From a bacterium (GTDB taxonomy: Bacteria > Sysuimicrobiota > Sysuimicrobiia > Sysuimicrobiales > Humicultoraceae): a DNA stretch of 34,281 bases. The translations under genes and the position numbers were made by a program. Location of the stretch: NCBI GenBank assembly GCA_030018905.1, contig JASEHJ010000009.1, forward strand, positions 1 to 34,281. The letters are read 5' to 3'. Within the stretch, counting starts at the first letter, position 1. Each line of letters starts with the position of its first letter. Below the pieces are notes generated by a model that saw only the letters and a list, made by a program, of their open reading frames with translations, searched no databases and had not been told where the DNA came from. Shown piece after piece: positions 7,096-18,633 of this stretch.

Positions 7096-7958
7096 TGCGG
7101 ATTGGAATCCTGGTCAATCCAGCCCGGTTTGGCGGTCATCCGCAGGCGGCCGCCTTACTGCACGAGGCCGTCGAGCGTCTGCTCGCCCGGGGCGTTGCCG
7201 TCAAGGTGAGTGCCTCAGTCGCATCCGGCGCCGGCTGGCCCGACCTGGCGGCAGCAGATCCGGCACTGGTCGAGGACAGCGACCTGCTCATCGTCCTGGG
7301 CGGGGACGGTACGATTCTCTCCTCGGCGCGCCTGGCCGGCGGGCGCGTGCCCATGCTGGCTGTGAACACGGGCGGGTTTGGCTTCCTGGCAGAGCTGCCT
7401 TTGGGTGAGCTGCCGGAAGCCGTGGCCGAGATTACCTCGGCACGCTTTGCGATTGATGAGCGCACGATGCTGGAAGCGGAGATCGTGGGCGAATCCGGCG
7501 TGCGCGAGCGCGCCCTCGCGCTAAACGACATGGTGGTTTCGAAGGCCGGCCTGACCCGCGTGGTGCGCGTGACCACATGGGTGAACGGCGAGCACCTCTC
7601 GACCTATCCGGCCGACGGGATCATCGTGGCCACGCCGACAGGTTCCACGGCCTACTCGCTGTCGGCGGGCGGGCCTATCGTCCATCCCCAGGTGGACGTG
7701 ATCGTAATAACGCCGATCTGTCCCCACACCTTTACCGCACGCCCGGTGGTGGTCTCGGGTGATGCGACCATTGCCGTCGAGACCGCGGGCGCCACCGAGG
7801 ACGTGCGGCTGAACGTGGATGGTCAGGAGAGCCACCCGTTGTCTGTGGGGGAGCGGGTTGTGATCCGGCGTGCGGCCTTGCGGACTCGGCTCGTCCGGCT
7901 GGGCACCCGGAGCTTCTACGGCGTCCTGCGGACAAAGCTGGGGTGGGGAGAGCGCTAG
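7095..7958 (+). CDS. nadK: NAD kinase
   Basis: NAD kinase phosphorylates NAD to NADP and so sets the NADP(H) pool. The 287-residue product has the diphosphate-binding GGDGT motif (LIVLGGDGTIL), the NTGGFGFLAE segment, the NAD-site NDMVVSK, and the glycine-rich ADGIIVATPTGSTAYSLSAGG block, all in family order. Length is normal. ATG 7095 overlaps the tlyA stop (TGATG) and follows GGGGGAGGGG. Placement between tlyA and recN is the classic order in many bacteria, except that argR, which often lies in between, is missing. Confidence 0.95.
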   Translation: MRIGILVNPARFGGHPQAAALLHEAVERLLARGVAVKVSASVASGAGWPDLAAADPALVEDSDLLIVLGGDGTILSSARLAGGRVPMLAVNTGGFGFLAELPLGELPEAVAEITSARFAIDERTMLEAEIVGESGVRERALALNDMVVSKAGLTRVVRVTTWVNGEHLSTYPADGIIVATPTGSTAYSLSAGGPIVHPQVDVIVITPICPHTFTARPVVVSGDATIAVETAGATEDVRLNVDGQESHPLSVGERVVIRRAALRTRLVRLGTRSFYGVLRTKLGWGER

Positions 7959-9697
7959 TGCTGCTGGAGCTGCGGATCCAGGAGTTCGCCGTGATCGAGT
8001 CCGCGGCTATCGAGTTCGGTCCAGGTCTGAACGTCTTGACCGGGGAAACGGGCGCCGGCAAGTCCATCATCGTGGACGCACTGACCGCTGCGCTGGGCGC
8101 GCGTGTTACCGCAGACTTGATTCGGACCGGCGCCCCTGCGGCGCGGGCAGAGGCGCGGTTCGGGGTTGAATCTAGGGGGCCGATAGGCCGGTGGCTGGAG
8201 GAGCACGGGCTCGCGGAAGAGGGCGGCACGCGAGGCGGCGACGATCGCTGCGAGCTGGTGGTCGCGCGCGAGATCATGCCGGAAGGACGCTCGCGCGCCT
8301 GGATCAACGGCCGCTCAGCCACCGTGGGGATGCTGCGGGAGCTGGGAGATCTGCTGGTCGAGGTCGCCGGCCAGCACGAAGGCCAGCGGCTGCTGCGGCC
8401 CCAAGCCCACCTGGGACTGCTGGATGCCTTCGGCGGCGATACCGTGGAGACGCAGTGCGCCGGTGTGGGCGAGCTGGTGCGCCTGCGGTCGGAGCTGCGC
8501 GCCGAGCAGAAGGCGCTGGTTGATGGCGAGCGTGACCGCCTCCGGCAGGTCGAGATGCTGCGTTACCAGGTGGACGAGATCGAGGCGGCCCGGCTGCAGC
8601 CCGGTGAGGAGGAGGAGCTGTCCTCCCGCCGGGTGCGGCTGTCCAACGCGGAACGCCTCTCCGGCGCAGCGGCGGCGGCCTACGCCGGCCTCTACGAGGC
8701 CGACGGGCAGGCCGCGGTGGACAGGATAGGGCAGGCGCGGGGCGCACTGCGGGAAGCCGCAGGGCTGGATCCCGCGCTGGGAGCGCTGGCCGGACGGATC
8801 GGGGCGATTGCCGGAGAGCTCGCCGACGTCGCGCACGATCTGGCGCGCTACTCCCGTGGCATCGAGGCCGATCCCGAGGAGCTGGTCCGGGTTGAGGAGC
8901 GGCTGGACCTGCTGCGCCGGCTGCGGCGCAAGTACGGCGAGACCGTGGAGGCCGTGCTTGACTACCGCGACGAGGCCGCATCTGCGCTGGCTCGCCTGGA
9001 TGCCGGTGATGCCCGCGCCTCCGAGATCGCCGCAACGCTGGAAGAGCTGGAGCAAGACCTGACCGGACGGTGCGCCCGCCTCTCGGAGCTCCGGCGCGAG
9101 GCCGCCTCCCGGCTGGAAGACGGTGTGGAGCAGGTGCTACGGTCGCTGGAGATGGCAAGTACTCGGCTGATCGTCGGGCTTGGCTACGATTCGGATCCGG
9201 CCGGCCTCCTGCTGGGCGATCGCCGCGTGGCGGTTGGTTCGGACGGTGCCGACCGCGTGGAGTTCCTCCTGGCGGCCAACCCGGGCGAGGCACCTAGGCC
9301 GCTGGCGCGCATAGCCTCGGGCGGGGAGCTATCCCGGATCATGCTGGCGCTGCGCCATGTGCTGGCCGAGGCCGGTGGCGTGCCGGTCTTCATCTGCGAC
9401 GAAGTGGATGCGGGCGTTGGCAGCAGGGCCGCGGGTTCGGTAGCGGGGCTGCTGGCCGCGGTTGGTCGCAAGCGCCAGGTCCTGTGCGTGACGCACTTGC
9501 CCCAGGTGGCCAGCCTGGCCGACCGTCACTACTGGGTGAGCAAGGAGATGAGCGGCGGACGTACTAGGGTGCGAGTACGGGCGCTGGGACCGCAGGAGCG
9601 CGTGGAGGAGGTCGCCAGGATGCTGGGAGGGCGGCGCCCCACGCAGATTGCGCGCGAGCACGCTCTGGAACTACTGAGACGGGGAGGCCGGTCGTGA
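7958..9697 (+). CDS. recN: DNA repair ATPase RecN
   Basis: RecN is an SMC-like ATPase that gathers DNA ends during double-strand break repair. The 579-residue product has an N-terminal ATPase half with Walker A GETGAGKS and the RecN-specific [15 protein letters not shown] long charged coiled-coil section follows (about 160-370), then the C-terminal half with signature [12 protein letters not shown] and Walker [14 protein letters not shown] moved the start from 7943 to GTG 7958 (TAGTG overlap with nadK, GGGGAG 7 nt upstream). This gives the usual short start [10 protein letters not shown]. The stop overlaps the pyrG start as GTGA. Confidence 0.95.
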   Translation: MLLELRIQEFAVIESAAIEFGPGLNVLTGETGAGKSIIVDALTAALGARVTADLIRTGAPAARAEARFGVESRGPIGRWLEEHGLAEEGGTRGGDDRCELVVAREIMPEGRSRAWINGRSATVGMLRELGDLLVEVAGQHEGQRLLRPQAHLGLLDAFGGDTVETQCAGVGELVRLRSELRAEQKALVDGERDRLRQVEMLRYQVDEIEAARLQPGEEEELSSRRVRLSNAERLSGAAAAAYAGLYEADGQAAVDRIGQARGALREAAGLDPALGALAGRIGAIAGELADVAHDLARYSRGIEADPEELVRVEERLDLLRRLRRKYGETVEAVLDYRDEAASALARLDAGDARASEIAATLEELEQDLTGRCARLSELRREAASRLEDGVEQVLRSLEMASTRLIVGLGYDSDPAGLLLGDRRVAVGSDGADRVEFLLAANPGEAPRPLARIASGGELSRIMLALRHVLAEAGGVPVFICDEVDAGVGSRAAGSVAGLLAAVGRKRQVLCVTHLPQVASLADRHYWVSKEMSGGRTRVRVRALGPQERVEEVARMLGGRRPTQIAREHALELLRRGGRS

Positions 9698-11346
9698 CCA
9701 GGTACATTTTCGTTACCGGAGGCGTATCCTCCGCGCTGGGCAAGGGGATAACCGCGGCCTCGATTGGGAGGCTGATGAAGAGCCGCGGGCTGCGGGTGAC
9801 GATGCTCAAGTTCGACCCCTACGTCAACGTGGACGCGGGCACCATGAATCCACACCAGCACGGTGAGGTATTCGTGACCGACGACGGCGCCGAGACCGAC
9901 ATGGACCTGGGCCACTACGAACGCTTCATAGATGAGAACCTGGGCCGCGCCAACAACACGACCACCGGGAAGATCTACAACGCGGTCATCGCGCGCGAGC
10001 GCCGCGGGGAATACCTGGGAGGTACTGTCCAGGTGATCCCACACGTGACCAACGAAATCAAAGACGAGATCCGTTCGTTGGCCGCCGCCACAGAGGCCGA
10101 CATTCTCATCACCGAGGTAGGCGGGACCGTCGGCGACATAGAAAGCCTGCCGTTCCTGGAGGCGATCCGGCAGTTCCGCCGCACCGCGGGCGAGCAGAAC
10201 GTGATGTACATACACGTTTCGTTGGTGCCGTACCTGCGCGCCGCCGGCGAGTTGAAGACCAAGCCGACCCAGCACAGCGTGAAGGAGCTGCGCAGCATCG
10301 GCATCCAGCCCGACGTGATAGTCTGCCGGACCGAGCGCCCGCTGGGCCAGGCACTCAAGGAGAAGATCGCGCTCTTCTGCGACGTCGAGCTCGAAGCGGT
10401 CATCCAGGCAATCGACGCGCGCAGCATCTACGAGGTGCCTCTGATCCTGGAGGAAGAGGGGTTGGCCCGGATTATCCTTCGGCGGCTGGGGCTCGACCTG
10501 CCCGAGCCCGATCTGGCGGAGTGGCGCGCGATTGTCGGCCGGGTACTGCATCCGCAGCGCAACGTGCGCATAGGTCTCGTGGGCAAGTACATGGGGGTTG
10601 AGGACTCCTATGTCAGCATCGTCGAGGCGCTTCGGCACGGCGGCGTGGCCAACGACTGCGGCGTGGAGATAACGAAGCTGGACTCGGAGCAGATCGAGGG
10701 CTGGGGAGATGCCGACCTGGCTGCCCAACTCGCCCCCCTGAACGGGCTGCTGGTGTGTCCCGGCTTCGGGGCACGGGGGGTTGAGGGCAAGGTGCGGGCC
10801 ATCCGGTATGCGCGCGAGGAAGGAGTCCCGTTCCTGGGCATCTGCTTCGGCCTCCAGTGGGCCGTGGTCGAGTTTGCCCGGCACGTCTGCGGGTTGGAAG
10901 GAGCCAACACCACCGAGGTGGATCCGCAAACGCCTCACCCGGTCATCTCCCTGCTGGCCGAGCAACGGGGAATCGCCGACAAGGGCGGCACAATGCGGCT
11001 GGGGCGGTATCCCTGCCACATCACTCCTGGCTCCCGCGCCTTCGAGGCATACGGCGTCTCGGTTGTGGGGGAGCGTCACCGCCACAGGTACGAGGTGAAC
11101 AACGCCTACCGGCAGATTCTGGAAGAGCGCGGGATGCGGGTTGCCGGCATCTTCCCGGAACAGGATCTGGTGGAGATAGTCGAGTTGCCCGATCACCCCT
11201 GGTTCGTGGGGACGCAGTTCCACGGCGAGTACCGATCCCGGCCCAACCGCCCGCACCCGCTCTACAGCGCGTTTGTTCGCGCCGCGCTGGAACGGAGCAC
11301 CGCGGCGGCATCCCGGTCTGCGCTCCAGCGGGAGGAGGCACGATGA
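9694..11346 (+). CDS. pyrG: CTP synthase
   Basis: CTP synthase converts UTP to CTP using ATP and glutamine. The 550-residue product has the amidoligase domain (about 1-270, with [22 protein letters not shown] and [14 protein letters not shown]). The class I glutamine amidotransferase domain (about 290-540) has nucleophile Cys384 in LGICFGLQ. The catalytic His-Glu pair is H510 and E512 in [10 protein letters not shown], where nearly all relatives have HPE, so the middle proline is replaced by glycine. The Cys-His-Glu triad is complete and activity is expected. GTG overlaps recN by 4 nt. Nearby deoB, pnp and pdp give a nucleotide-metabolism context. Confidence 0.95.
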   Translation: MTRYIFVTGGVSSALGKGITAASIGRLMKSRGLRVTMLKFDPYVNVDAGTMNPHQHGEVFVTDDGAETDMDLGHYERFIDENLGRANNTTTGKIYNAVIARERRGEYLGGTVQVIPHVTNEIKDEIRSLAAATEADILITEVGGTVGDIESLPFLEAIRQFRRTAGEQNVMYIHVSLVPYLRAAGELKTKPTQHSVKELRSIGIQPDVIVCRTERPLGQALKEKIALFCDVELEAVIQAIDARSIYEVPLILEEEGLARIILRRLGLDLPEPDLAEWRAIVGRVLHPQRNVRIGLVGKYMGVEDSYVSIVEALRHGGVANDCGVEITKLDSEQIEGWGDADLAAQLAPLNGLLVCPGFGARGVEGKVRAIRYAREEGVPFLGICFGLQWAVVEFARHVCGLEGANTTEVDPQTPHPVISLLAEQRGIADKGGTMRLGRYPCHITPGSRAFEAYGVSVVGERHRHRYEVNNAYRQILEERGMRVAGIFPEQDLVEIVELPDHPWFVGTQFHGEYRSRPNRPHPLYSAFVRAALERSTAAASRSALQREEAR

Positions 11347-12248
11347 GCGGCGCGGTCTACGTCAATGGACGGATCTGCAAGAAGGAGGAGGCAACCGTCT
11401 CGGTCTACGATCACGGGTTCCTCTACGGCGATGGGGTGTTCGAGGGAATCCGCGTGTACGACGGCCGGATCTTCAAGCTCGAAGAGCACATCGCGCGGTT
11501 GTATGAGTCGGCCCACCACATACTGCTTGAGGTCCCGCTGCCCCCCGCGGCAATGAAAGACGCGATCATCGAGACCGTTCGGGCGAGCGGGCTCCGCGAC
11601 GCCTACATAAGGCCGGTGGTCAGCCGCGGCCCAGGCGACCTGGGGCTGGATCCGCGCAGGTGCCGCACCGCGACCGTGGTGATCATCGTGGACGCCGTCC
11701 GGCTCTACCCCCAGGAGGCCTACGAGAGGGGCCTGCGAATTGTCACCGCGACCGTGCGCCGGCCTGCTCCCGACACCCTGAACGGCCGGATCAAATCCCT
11801 GAACTACCTAAACAACGTTCTCGCGCGGATCGAGGCCAACCAGGCAGGCGCCGACGAGGCGCTCATGCTGACCCGGGAAGGCTACGTGTGCGAGTGCAGC
11901 GCCGACAATGTTTTTCTTGTCACCGGAGGCGCCCTTTGGACACCGGCCGCCCACCTGGGGCTGCTCCGGGGCATCACGCGCGATGCGGTGCTCTTGCTCG
12001 CCGGCGAACAGGGTCTGGCTGCGGAAGAACGCGTCTTTACGCTGCACGATCTGTACACCGCCGGCGAGTGTTTCCTAACGGGCACAGGCGCCGAGGTCGC
12101 GCCCGTCGTAGAGGTGGACGGCCGCCGGATCGGAGATGGCCGGCCCGGGCCGATCACCCATCGCCTCAACGCCGCGTTCCGTGAGTTAACGCGCCGGACC
12201 GGGACACCGGTGTTCACCCAGGGCGTGGTGAAGGATGAGCGTGGATGA
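11343..12248 (+). CDS. ilvE: Branched-chain amino acid aminotransferase (class IV)
   Basis: This PLP enzyme interconverts Val, Leu and Ile with their 2-oxo acids. The 301-residue product shows the class IV fold with [17 protein letters not shown], the [19 protein letters not shown] stretch typical of the archaeal/clostridial IlvE branch, and the PLP lysine K151 in [12 protein letters not shown]. The C-terminal phosphate-binding loop reads [12 protein letters not shown]-amino-acid aminotransferase and aminodeoxychorismate lyase share the fold, but the YIRP segment favours IlvE. I chose ATG 11343 (GGAGGAG upstream, ATGA overlap with pyrG) rather than the much longer track ORF, which reads through pyrG. 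It could supply branched 2-oxo acids to the acyl-CoA genes downstream. Confidence 0.88.
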   Translation: MSGAVYVNGRICKKEEATVSVYDHGFLYGDGVFEGIRVYDGRIFKLEEHIARLYESAHHILLEVPLPPAAMKDAIIETVRASGLRDAYIRPVVSRGPGDLGLDPRRCRTATVVIIVDAVRLYPQEAYERGLRIVTATVRRPAPDTLNGRIKSLNYLNNVLARIEANQAGADEALMLTREGYVCECSADNVFLVTGGALWTPAAHLGLLRGITRDAVLLLAGEQGLAAEERVFTLHDLYTAGECFLTGTGAEVAPVVEVDGRRIGDGRPGPITHRLNAAFRELTRRTGTPVFTQGVVKDERG

Positions 12249-13179
12249 GGGCCGGCCGCCGGCCATGGAAGCCGCTGCCGACGCCTACCTGAGCTACGCG
12301 CTGGCCGAGCGCGGCCTCGCCCGGAACACGGTCGAGGCCTACGCCCGCGACCTCGTGGACTTCTCGGACTTCGCGGCGCGGCGCGGTGTGACCGAGCCCG
12401 CCGCCGTGCGTCGCTCGACGCTCACCCTGTATCTGCTCTCCCTGCGCCGGCGGGGACTCGCGCCGAGCACGGTGGCGCGTCGCCTGGCCGCGATCCGTGG
12501 CTTGACCGCATTCCTGTTGAGGGAAGGGCAGATCGCGGACGATCCGGCGCTCGATCTGTCCCCGGCCAAACGCGCGCACCGGCTGCCCACGGTCCTGGCC
12601 GTGGACGAGGTCGAGAGGATCCTGAGCCAGCCGCGCGGAGAGGACCCGGCGTCGCTGCGCGACCGTGCCATCCTGGAGCTTCTCTACGCGGCCGGGCTGC
12701 GGGTCAGCGAACTCGTGGCCCTGGACGCGGGCGACGTGCACCTGTCCATGGAGTACGTCCGGTGCGTGGGCAAGGGATCAAAGGAACGCATCGTGCCCAT
12801 AGGATCGCAGGCGGTCAACGCGATAAGGAGCTACCTGATCCTGGCGCGTCCCGCGCTTGCCGGACGCCGCGCCAGGACGGCCTTGTTCCTGAACAGGCGG
12901 GGAGGCCGGCTGACGCGGCAGAGCGTTTGGGCGGTGCTGAAGGGCCATGCCGCGCAGGCCGGAATCCGGAAGCCGTTGAGCCCGCACACCCTGCGCCACT
13001 CGTTCGCCACGCACCTGCTCGACGGCGGCGCGGACCTGCGCGCGGTGCAGGAGATGCTGGGTCACGCCAGCATCGTCACGACCCAGATCTACACGCACCT
13101 GACCCGATCGCGTCTGCGCGAGGTTTACCGCCGTGCGCATCCACGCGACCAGATGACGATCGGGCGCACAGCGCCATGA
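12235..13179 (+). CDS. xerD: Tyrosine recombinase XerC/XerD
   Basis: This site-specific recombinase resolves chromosome dimers at dif during division. The 314-residue product has the SAM-like core-binding domain (about 12-105, [17 protein letters not shown]) and the catalytic domain. All active residues are visible: R156 (GLRVSEL), K180 (GKGSKER), H251 and R254 (HTLRHSF), H277 (LGHAS) and the nucleophile Y286 (IYTHL). Length is typical of Xer proteins rather than phage integrases, and no mobile-element genes are nearby. It overlaps ilvE by 14 nt and shares ATGA with deoB. Whether it acts as XerC, XerD or a single XerA/XerH-type enzyme cannot be told here. Confidence 0.9.
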   Translation: MSVDEGRPPAMEAAADAYLSYALAERGLARNTVEAYARDLVDFSDFAARRGVTEPAAVRRSTLTLYLLSLRRRGLAPSTVARRLAAIRGLTAFLLREGQIADDPALDLSPAKRAHRLPTVLAVDEVERILSQPRGEDPASLRDRAILELLYAAGLRVSELVALDAGDVHLSMEYVRCVGKGSKERIVPIGSQAVNAIRSYLILARPALAGRRARTALFLNRRGGRLTRQSVWAVLKGHAAQAGIRKPLSPHTLRHSFATHLLDGGADLRAVQEMLGHASIVTTQIYTHLTRSRLREVYRRAHPRDQMTIGRTAP

Positions 13180-14351
13180 GGGCGGTCGTCCTAGTGCTCG
13201 ATGGGTGCGGGATCGGGGCCCTACCCGATGCGGCCGCCTACGGCGACGAGGGCAGCAACACGCTGGTCAACACGGCGCGGGCCTCCGGCGGGTTGCGCCT
13301 TCCAGCGCTGGAGCGCCTTGGGCTGGGGGTGCTGGACGCGATCCCAGGTGTGAAACCTGTTGGCGACCACGAGGCGGCCGTTGGTGTTCTGCGCGCGCTC
13401 TCCGCCGGCAAGGATTCGACCACAGGGCACTGGGAACTGGCCGGGCTGGTGGTCCGGCGGCCGTTTCCCACCTATCCGGAGGGCTTTCCCGCGGACCTGA
13501 TACGGGCATTAGAGCGGCAGATCGGTCGGGAGACGCTGGGCAACGTGGCGGCTTCGGGCACCGAGATCATCGAGACCCTGGGACCTCTGCACCTGCGCAG
13601 CGGCGCGCCGATCGTATACACATCGGCCGACAGCGTGTTCCAGATCGCGGCTCACGAAGCGGTCGTGCCGGTCGAGCAGCTCTACCAGTGGTGCCGAACC
13701 GCGCGTGGGCTGCTTACGGGCGATCACGCCGTCAGCCGGGTAATCGCTCGGCCGTTCGTGGGTGAGCCGGGCGCGTTCGTGCGCACCGACCGCCGCCATG
13801 ACTTCTCCCTGCCGCCGGTGGGTCCTACTGTGCTCGACGCGCTGGCGGACCGGGGTATTCCGGTGGTGGGCGTTGGGAAGATCGAGGACCTCTTTGCCGG
13901 ATGCGGACTGGCACGTTCCGTGCACACGCACGACGACGCGGACGGCATCACGCAGACCGTCTCCGCGGCCAGAGAGCTGGAGCACGGGCTGGTGTTTGCG
14001 AACCTGGTGGAGCTGGACACCGTCTACGGCCACCGCAACAACGTCGAGGGATTCGCGCGGCACCTCGAGGCGATTGACGCGCGCCTGCCCGAGATCCTGG
14101 GGGTTTGCGCCCCGGGCGACCTGGTCGTGATCACCGCCGACCACGGGAACGACCCGACCACGCCCAGCACCGATCATTCACGCGAGCAGGTCCCGCTGCT
14201 GGCGTGGCGGCCCGGCCTGCCTCCGGGCCGGCGGTTGGGGGTACGGGATAGCTTCGCCGATCTGGCCGCCACAGTGGCCGAGGCCTTTGCGGTGCCCTGG
14301 ATTGGGTCGGGGAGGAGCTTCTGGGCGGCATTGGAGGTGGGACGCGGATGA
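13176..14351 (+). CDS. deoB: Phosphopentomutase DeoB
   Basis: DeoB interconverts (deoxy)ribose 1-phosphate and 5-phosphate, linking nucleoside phosphorolysis to central metabolism. The 391-residue product belongs to the alkaline phosphatase superfamily. It has the N-terminal metal site [13 protein letters not shown], the phospho-threonine region [25 protein letters not shown], and the second metal site [25 protein letters not shown] start it at ATG 13176 (ATGA with xerD); the track ORF at 12762 reads through xerD. It ends in an ATGA overlap with the purine nucleoside phosphorylase, whose product ribose 1-phosphate is its substrate. Confidence 0.94.
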   Translation: MRAVVLVLDGCGIGALPDAAAYGDEGSNTLVNTARASGGLRLPALERLGLGVLDAIPGVKPVGDHEAAVGVLRALSAGKDSTTGHWELAGLVVRRPFPTYPEGFPADLIRALERQIGRETLGNVAASGTEIIETLGPLHLRSGAPIVYTSADSVFQIAAHEAVVPVEQLYQWCRTARGLLTGDHAVSRVIARPFVGEPGAFVRTDRRHDFSLPPVGPTVLDALADRGIPVVGVGKIEDLFAGCGLARSVHTHDDADGITQTVSAARELEHGLVFANLVELDTVYGHRNNVEGFARHLEAIDARLPEILGVCAPGDLVVITADHGNDPTTPSTDHSREQVPLLAWRPGLPPGRRLGVRDSFADLAATVAEAFAVPWIGSGRSFWAALEVGRG

Positions 14352-15172
14352 ACTGGGCGGCGCGCGCGCGAGAGGCGGCGCAGGCGATAGGACGCATCGG
14401 TGCAAGGACCCCGGAGGTGGCGGTGATCCTGGGTTCGGGTTTGGGGGCGTTGGCAGACGAGGTCTCCGCCGACGCCGCCATAGCCTACGGCGAGATCCCG
14501 CACTTTCCCCGTACCGGCGTCGAAGGGCACGCCGGGCGGCTGGTCGTGGGGACCCTGGAGGGCCGCTCGGTTGCGGTTATGCAGGGCCGGGCGCACTTCT
14601 ACGAGGGCCACACGATGGCCGAGGTCACCTTCCCTGTGCGCGTGCTGCACGCGCTGGGCGCCCGGATCCTGGTGGTGAGCAACGCCGCCGGCGGGCTCAA
14701 TCGGCAGTGGTACACCGGGGACCTGATGCTGATCTCCGATCACATCAACTTCATGGGCACCAACCCGCTGATCGGGCCCTACGAGGCCGAGTTGGGCCCG
14801 CGGTTTCCCGACATGTCCGCCGCGTACGATAAGGAGCTCATCGCGGTGGCCGAGGCCGCGGCCCTCGACCTAGGCATACTGCTGCGCAAGGGGATCTATG
14901 TCGGCGTCTCCGGACCATCCTATGAAACTCCGGCGGAGCTGCGCATGCTGGCCCGGTGGGGGGCGGATGCCGTGGGAATGTCCACGGTACACGAGGTGAT
15001 CGTGGCGCGGCATGCCGGGATGCGCGTACTGGGGCTGACGGCGATCACCGACATGGCCACCGGTGAGGTCGTTGGCCAGGTCTCGCACGAGGAGGTACTC
15101 GCCGTCGCGCGCGAGCTGGAGCCCAGGTTCGTTCGGCTGACCCGGCGCATCATCGCGACCCTGAGCGCGTAG
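14348..15172 (+). CDS. Purine nucleoside phosphorylase, trimeric type, with Asn-to-Asp base-site change
   Basis: This enzyme splits purine nucleosides with phosphate into free base and (deoxy)ribose 1-phosphate. The 274-residue product fits the trimeric PNP/MTAP family, with [12 protein letters not shown], the phosphate loop [16 protein letters not shown], and [13 protein letters not shown] carrying Glu193 (human Glu201). The base-recognition Asn243 of human PNP corresponds to Asp235 ([11 protein letters not shown]). That swap is known to move human PNP toward 6-aminopurines, so this enzyme may accept adenosine. MTA phosphorylase is less likely because it has GPRFST-type sequence where this protein has GPSYET. 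It sits between deoB and pdp and starts in an ATGA overlap. Confidence 0.9.
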   Translation: MNWAARAREAAQAIGRIGARTPEVAVILGSGLGALADEVSADAAIAYGEIPHFPRTGVEGHAGRLVVGTLEGRSVAVMQGRAHFYEGHTMAEVTFPVRVLHALGARILVVSNAAGGLNRQWYTGDLMLISDHINFMGTNPLIGPYEAELGPRFPDMSAAYDKELIAVAEAAALDLGILLRKGIYVGVSGPSYETPAELRMLARWGADAVGMSTVHEVIVARHAGMRVLGLTAITDMATGEVVGQVSHEEVLAVARELEPRFVRLTRRIIATLSA

Positions 15173-15190
15173 AGTACGGCGCCGGCTTCC

Positions 15191-16498
15191 GTGCGTGCCT
15201 ACGACCTGATCCAGAAGAAACGCGATGGCGCGGCCCTCTCCGCGGGCGAGATCGCCTGGCTCGTGGACGGCTTCGTTCTGGGGTCGGTCCCCGACTACCA
15301 GATGGCCGCGTTCCTGATGGCGGTCTACTTCCGCGGGATGACGTTCGAAGAGACGGCCGCGCTCACGGATGCGATGGTGCGGTCGGGCGAGACGCTCGAC
15401 CTGGGATCGCTCGCCGGATGCGCCGTGGACAAGCACAGCAGCGGCGGCGTGGGCGACAACACCTCGTTGGTGTTGGTTCCCCTTGTGGCATCGGCCGGGG
15501 TGCCGGTACCGAAGCTGTCCGGGCGCGGCCTAGGTCACACCGGAGGAACGCTGGACAAGCTGGAGGCGATCCCCGGGTTCAACACGGCGCTCTCCGAAGC
15601 GGCGTTCGTGGAGCAGGTCGAGCGCATAGGGTGTGCCATAGCCGGGCAGAGCGCCGCGATGGTGCCGGCGGATGCCCAGCTCTACGCGCTGCGTGACGTG
15701 ACGGCCACCGTTGACAGCGTGCCGCTGATCGCCTCCAGCATCATGTCCAAGAAGCTGGCCGCCGGGGCGTCCGCGATCCTGCTGGACGTGAAGTGCGGGC
15801 GCGGGGCTTTCATGAAGACGGCATCCGACGCCCGGGTCCTGGCCGAGGCCATGGTGGCCATTGGTCGGGAGGCCGGCCGGCGCACCGCTGCGGTGATTAG
15901 CGCGATGGACTACCCGCTGGGCCGGGCGGTCGGCAACGCGCTCGAGGTCGCAGAGGCGATCGCGACGCTCCGCGGCGAGGGCCCCGGCGACCTCGAGGCG
16001 CTCTGCCTGGTCCTGGGCGGGTGGATGCTTGTGCTGGGAGGCCGGGCGGTCTCGCCCGAAGAAGGCAGTGAAGAGCTGCTGCGGCGCCTGCGCAGCGGCG
16101 ACGCGCTGCGAAAGTTCGAGGCGCTCGTTAGTGCGCAGGGTGGTGACGCACGGGTCGTCGGGGATCCGGGACGGCTGCCTTCGGCGCCCCTTCGTCTGCC
16201 GGTACCAGCACCTGCCGCCGGCGTCGTAGCCGGCATTGATGCCGAGGCGGTCGGGCTTGCAGCGATGCAATTGGGCGCCGGGCGAACCCGCAAGGGCGAG
16301 GTCGTTGACCCGGCGGTCGGCGTGGTGATCGAGCGGCCCGCGGGCGCTGCCGTTAAGGTCGGAGAGTCCCTGGCGACGATCCATGCCAGGTCCGAGGAGG
16401 CCGGACTTGCCGCGGCCCGTGAGGTGGCCGCGGCGTTCGAGATAGCGGAGAGCGCACCGGCGGAGGCGCCGGTGATTCGAGGCGTCATCAGAGGGTGA
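15191..16498 (+). CDS. pdp: Pyrimidine-nucleoside phosphorylase
   Basis: This enzyme cleaves uridine and thymidine with phosphate. The 435-residue product has the alpha domain, the glycine-rich phosphate loop DKHSSGGVGDNTS, the LSGRGLGHTGGTLDKLE signature, the active-site stretch YALRDVTATVDSVPLIASSIMSKKL and a C-terminal barrel-sandwich domain. The loop residue after GGVGD is Asn, a position that varies across the family. Similarity is about equal to thymidine phosphorylase (DeoA), so preference for uridine or thymidine is not certain. GTG 15191 is 18 nt after the purine phosphorylase stop and has no clear Shine-Dalgarno. With deoB it completes a nucleoside breakdown module. Confidence 0.92.
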   Translation: MRAYDLIQKKRDGAALSAGEIAWLVDGFVLGSVPDYQMAAFLMAVYFRGMTFEETAALTDAMVRSGETLDLGSLAGCAVDKHSSGGVGDNTSLVLVPLVASAGVPVPKLSGRGLGHTGGTLDKLEAIPGFNTALSEAAFVEQVERIGCAIAGQSAAMVPADAQLYALRDVTATVDSVPLIASSIMSKKLAAGASAILLDVKCGRGAFMKTASDARVLAEAMVAIGREAGRRTAAVISAMDYPLGRAVGNALEVAEAIATLRGEGPGDLEALCLVLGGWMLVLGGRAVSPEEGSEELLRRLRSGDALRKFEALVSAQGGDARVVGDPGRLPSAPLRLPVPAPAAGVVAGIDAEAVGLAAMQLGAGRTRKGEVVDPAVGVVIERPAGAAVKVGESLATIHARSEEAGLAAAREVAAAFEIAESAPAEAPVIRGVIRG

Positions 16499-16536
16499 TC
16501 GCCGGTTGACGGCGGTGGCCGACGGAGGAGGAGCCG

Positions 16537-17385
16537 ATGATTCGTCGCGTGGGCGTCGTAGGGTGCGGGTTGATGGGGGTCGGTATTGTGGAGGTGGCGG
16601 CGCGATCCGGGTACGAGGTGGTCGTGCGCGAGATCAACGACGAACTGCTGGCCAAGGGGATGGGGCGGCTGCGCGGCTCGCTGCAGCGCGGGGTCGAGCG
16701 CGGCAAGCTGGATGAGGCCGGCCGCGACGCAGCCCTGAGCCGGATCCAGGGGACCACGGTCCTGGCAGACCTGGCCGGCGTAGATCTGGTGGTTGAGGCG
16801 ATCTTGGAGCAGATGGACGACAAGAAGGCGCTCCTCCGGGAACTGGACCGGTTGGTGGCGCCGGGGGTCGTCCTGGCCAGCAACACATCGTCGCTCTCGA
16901 TCACCGAGATGGCGGCGGCGACCGGCCGAGCGGAGCGCGTGGTGGGGCTGCACTTCTTCAACCCGGTGCCGGTGATGCCGCTCGTGGAGATAGTTAAGGG
17001 GCTTCGCACCTCCGACGAGGTGGTGGCGGCTATGCGCGGTTTCGCCCAGTCGTTGGGCAAGACCGTGGTGGTAGCCAGGGACACGCCGGGCTTCATCGTG
17101 AACCGGCTGCTGGTACCCTACCTGCTGGACGCGATCCGCGCCCTCGAACTGGGCGTTGCCTCGCGGGAGGACATTGACTCCGCGATCACGCTCGGGCTGG
17201 GCCATCCTATGGGGCCCCTCACGCTGCTGGATTTCGTCGGCCTGGACACGACGTACTACATAGCCGAGGCGATGTTCGCCGAGTTCAAGGACACCCGCTA
17301 CGCGTCCCCGCCGTTGCTGAGGCAGATGGTGCTGGCCGGATGGTTGGGGCGGAAGAGCAAGCGCGGCTTCTACGAGTACCAGTAA
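16537..17385 (+). CDS. hbd: 3-hydroxybutyryl-CoA dehydrogenase (3-hydroxyacyl-CoA dehydrogenase)
   Basis: This enzyme oxidises (S)-3-hydroxybutyryl-CoA to acetoacetyl-CoA with NAD(P), or runs in reverse. The 282-residue product has the Rossmann motif GVVGCGLMGVGI, ASNTSSLSI, the catalytic-histidine motif HFFNPVPVMPLVEIV, and the C-terminal dimerisation domain with NRLLVPYLLDAI and HPMGPLTLLDFVGLD. It is a stand-alone single-domain enzyme rather than part of a FadB fusion. GGAGGAG lies just upstream of ATG 16537. It heads a block with acyl-CoA dehydrogenase and ETF. Crotonase and thiolase, which would complete a beta-oxidation cycle, are not in the window. Confidence 0.93.
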   Translation: MIRRVGVVGCGLMGVGIVEVAARSGYEVVVREINDELLAKGMGRLRGSLQRGVERGKLDEAGRDAALSRIQGTTVLADLAGVDLVVEAILEQMDDKKALLRELDRLVAPGVVLASNTSSLSITEMAAATGRAERVVGLHFFNPVPVMPLVEIVKGLRTSDEVVAAMRGFAQSLGKTVVVARDTPGFIVNRLLVPYLLDAIRALELGVASREDIDSAITLGLGHPMGPLTLLDFVGLDTTYYIAEAMFAEFKDTRYASPPLLRQMVLAGWLGRKSKRGFYEYQ

Positions 17386-17474
17386 CCGAGAGTTCTTCGC
17401 GCGCCGCGCACCTGCACGGCAGGAAGGGGCCGGGCACCACGCAGAACAGTCAAATGGGGGATTGAGAGGGCTGG

Positions 17475-18620
<1,146 letters not shown>

Positions 18621-18633
18621 ACAGGGAGGCGTG

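Noticed and set aside
9529-11256. 575-codon minus-strand ORF opposite pyrG
   Set aside because: It is antisense to a complete CTP synthase with all motifs; long antisense frames are expected in GC-rich DNA and this one shows no domain.
12235-13179. Phage or genomic-island integrase
   Set aside because: Length, motif set and a housekeeping operon position fit Xer; there is no att repeat, tRNA gene or mobile gene nearby.
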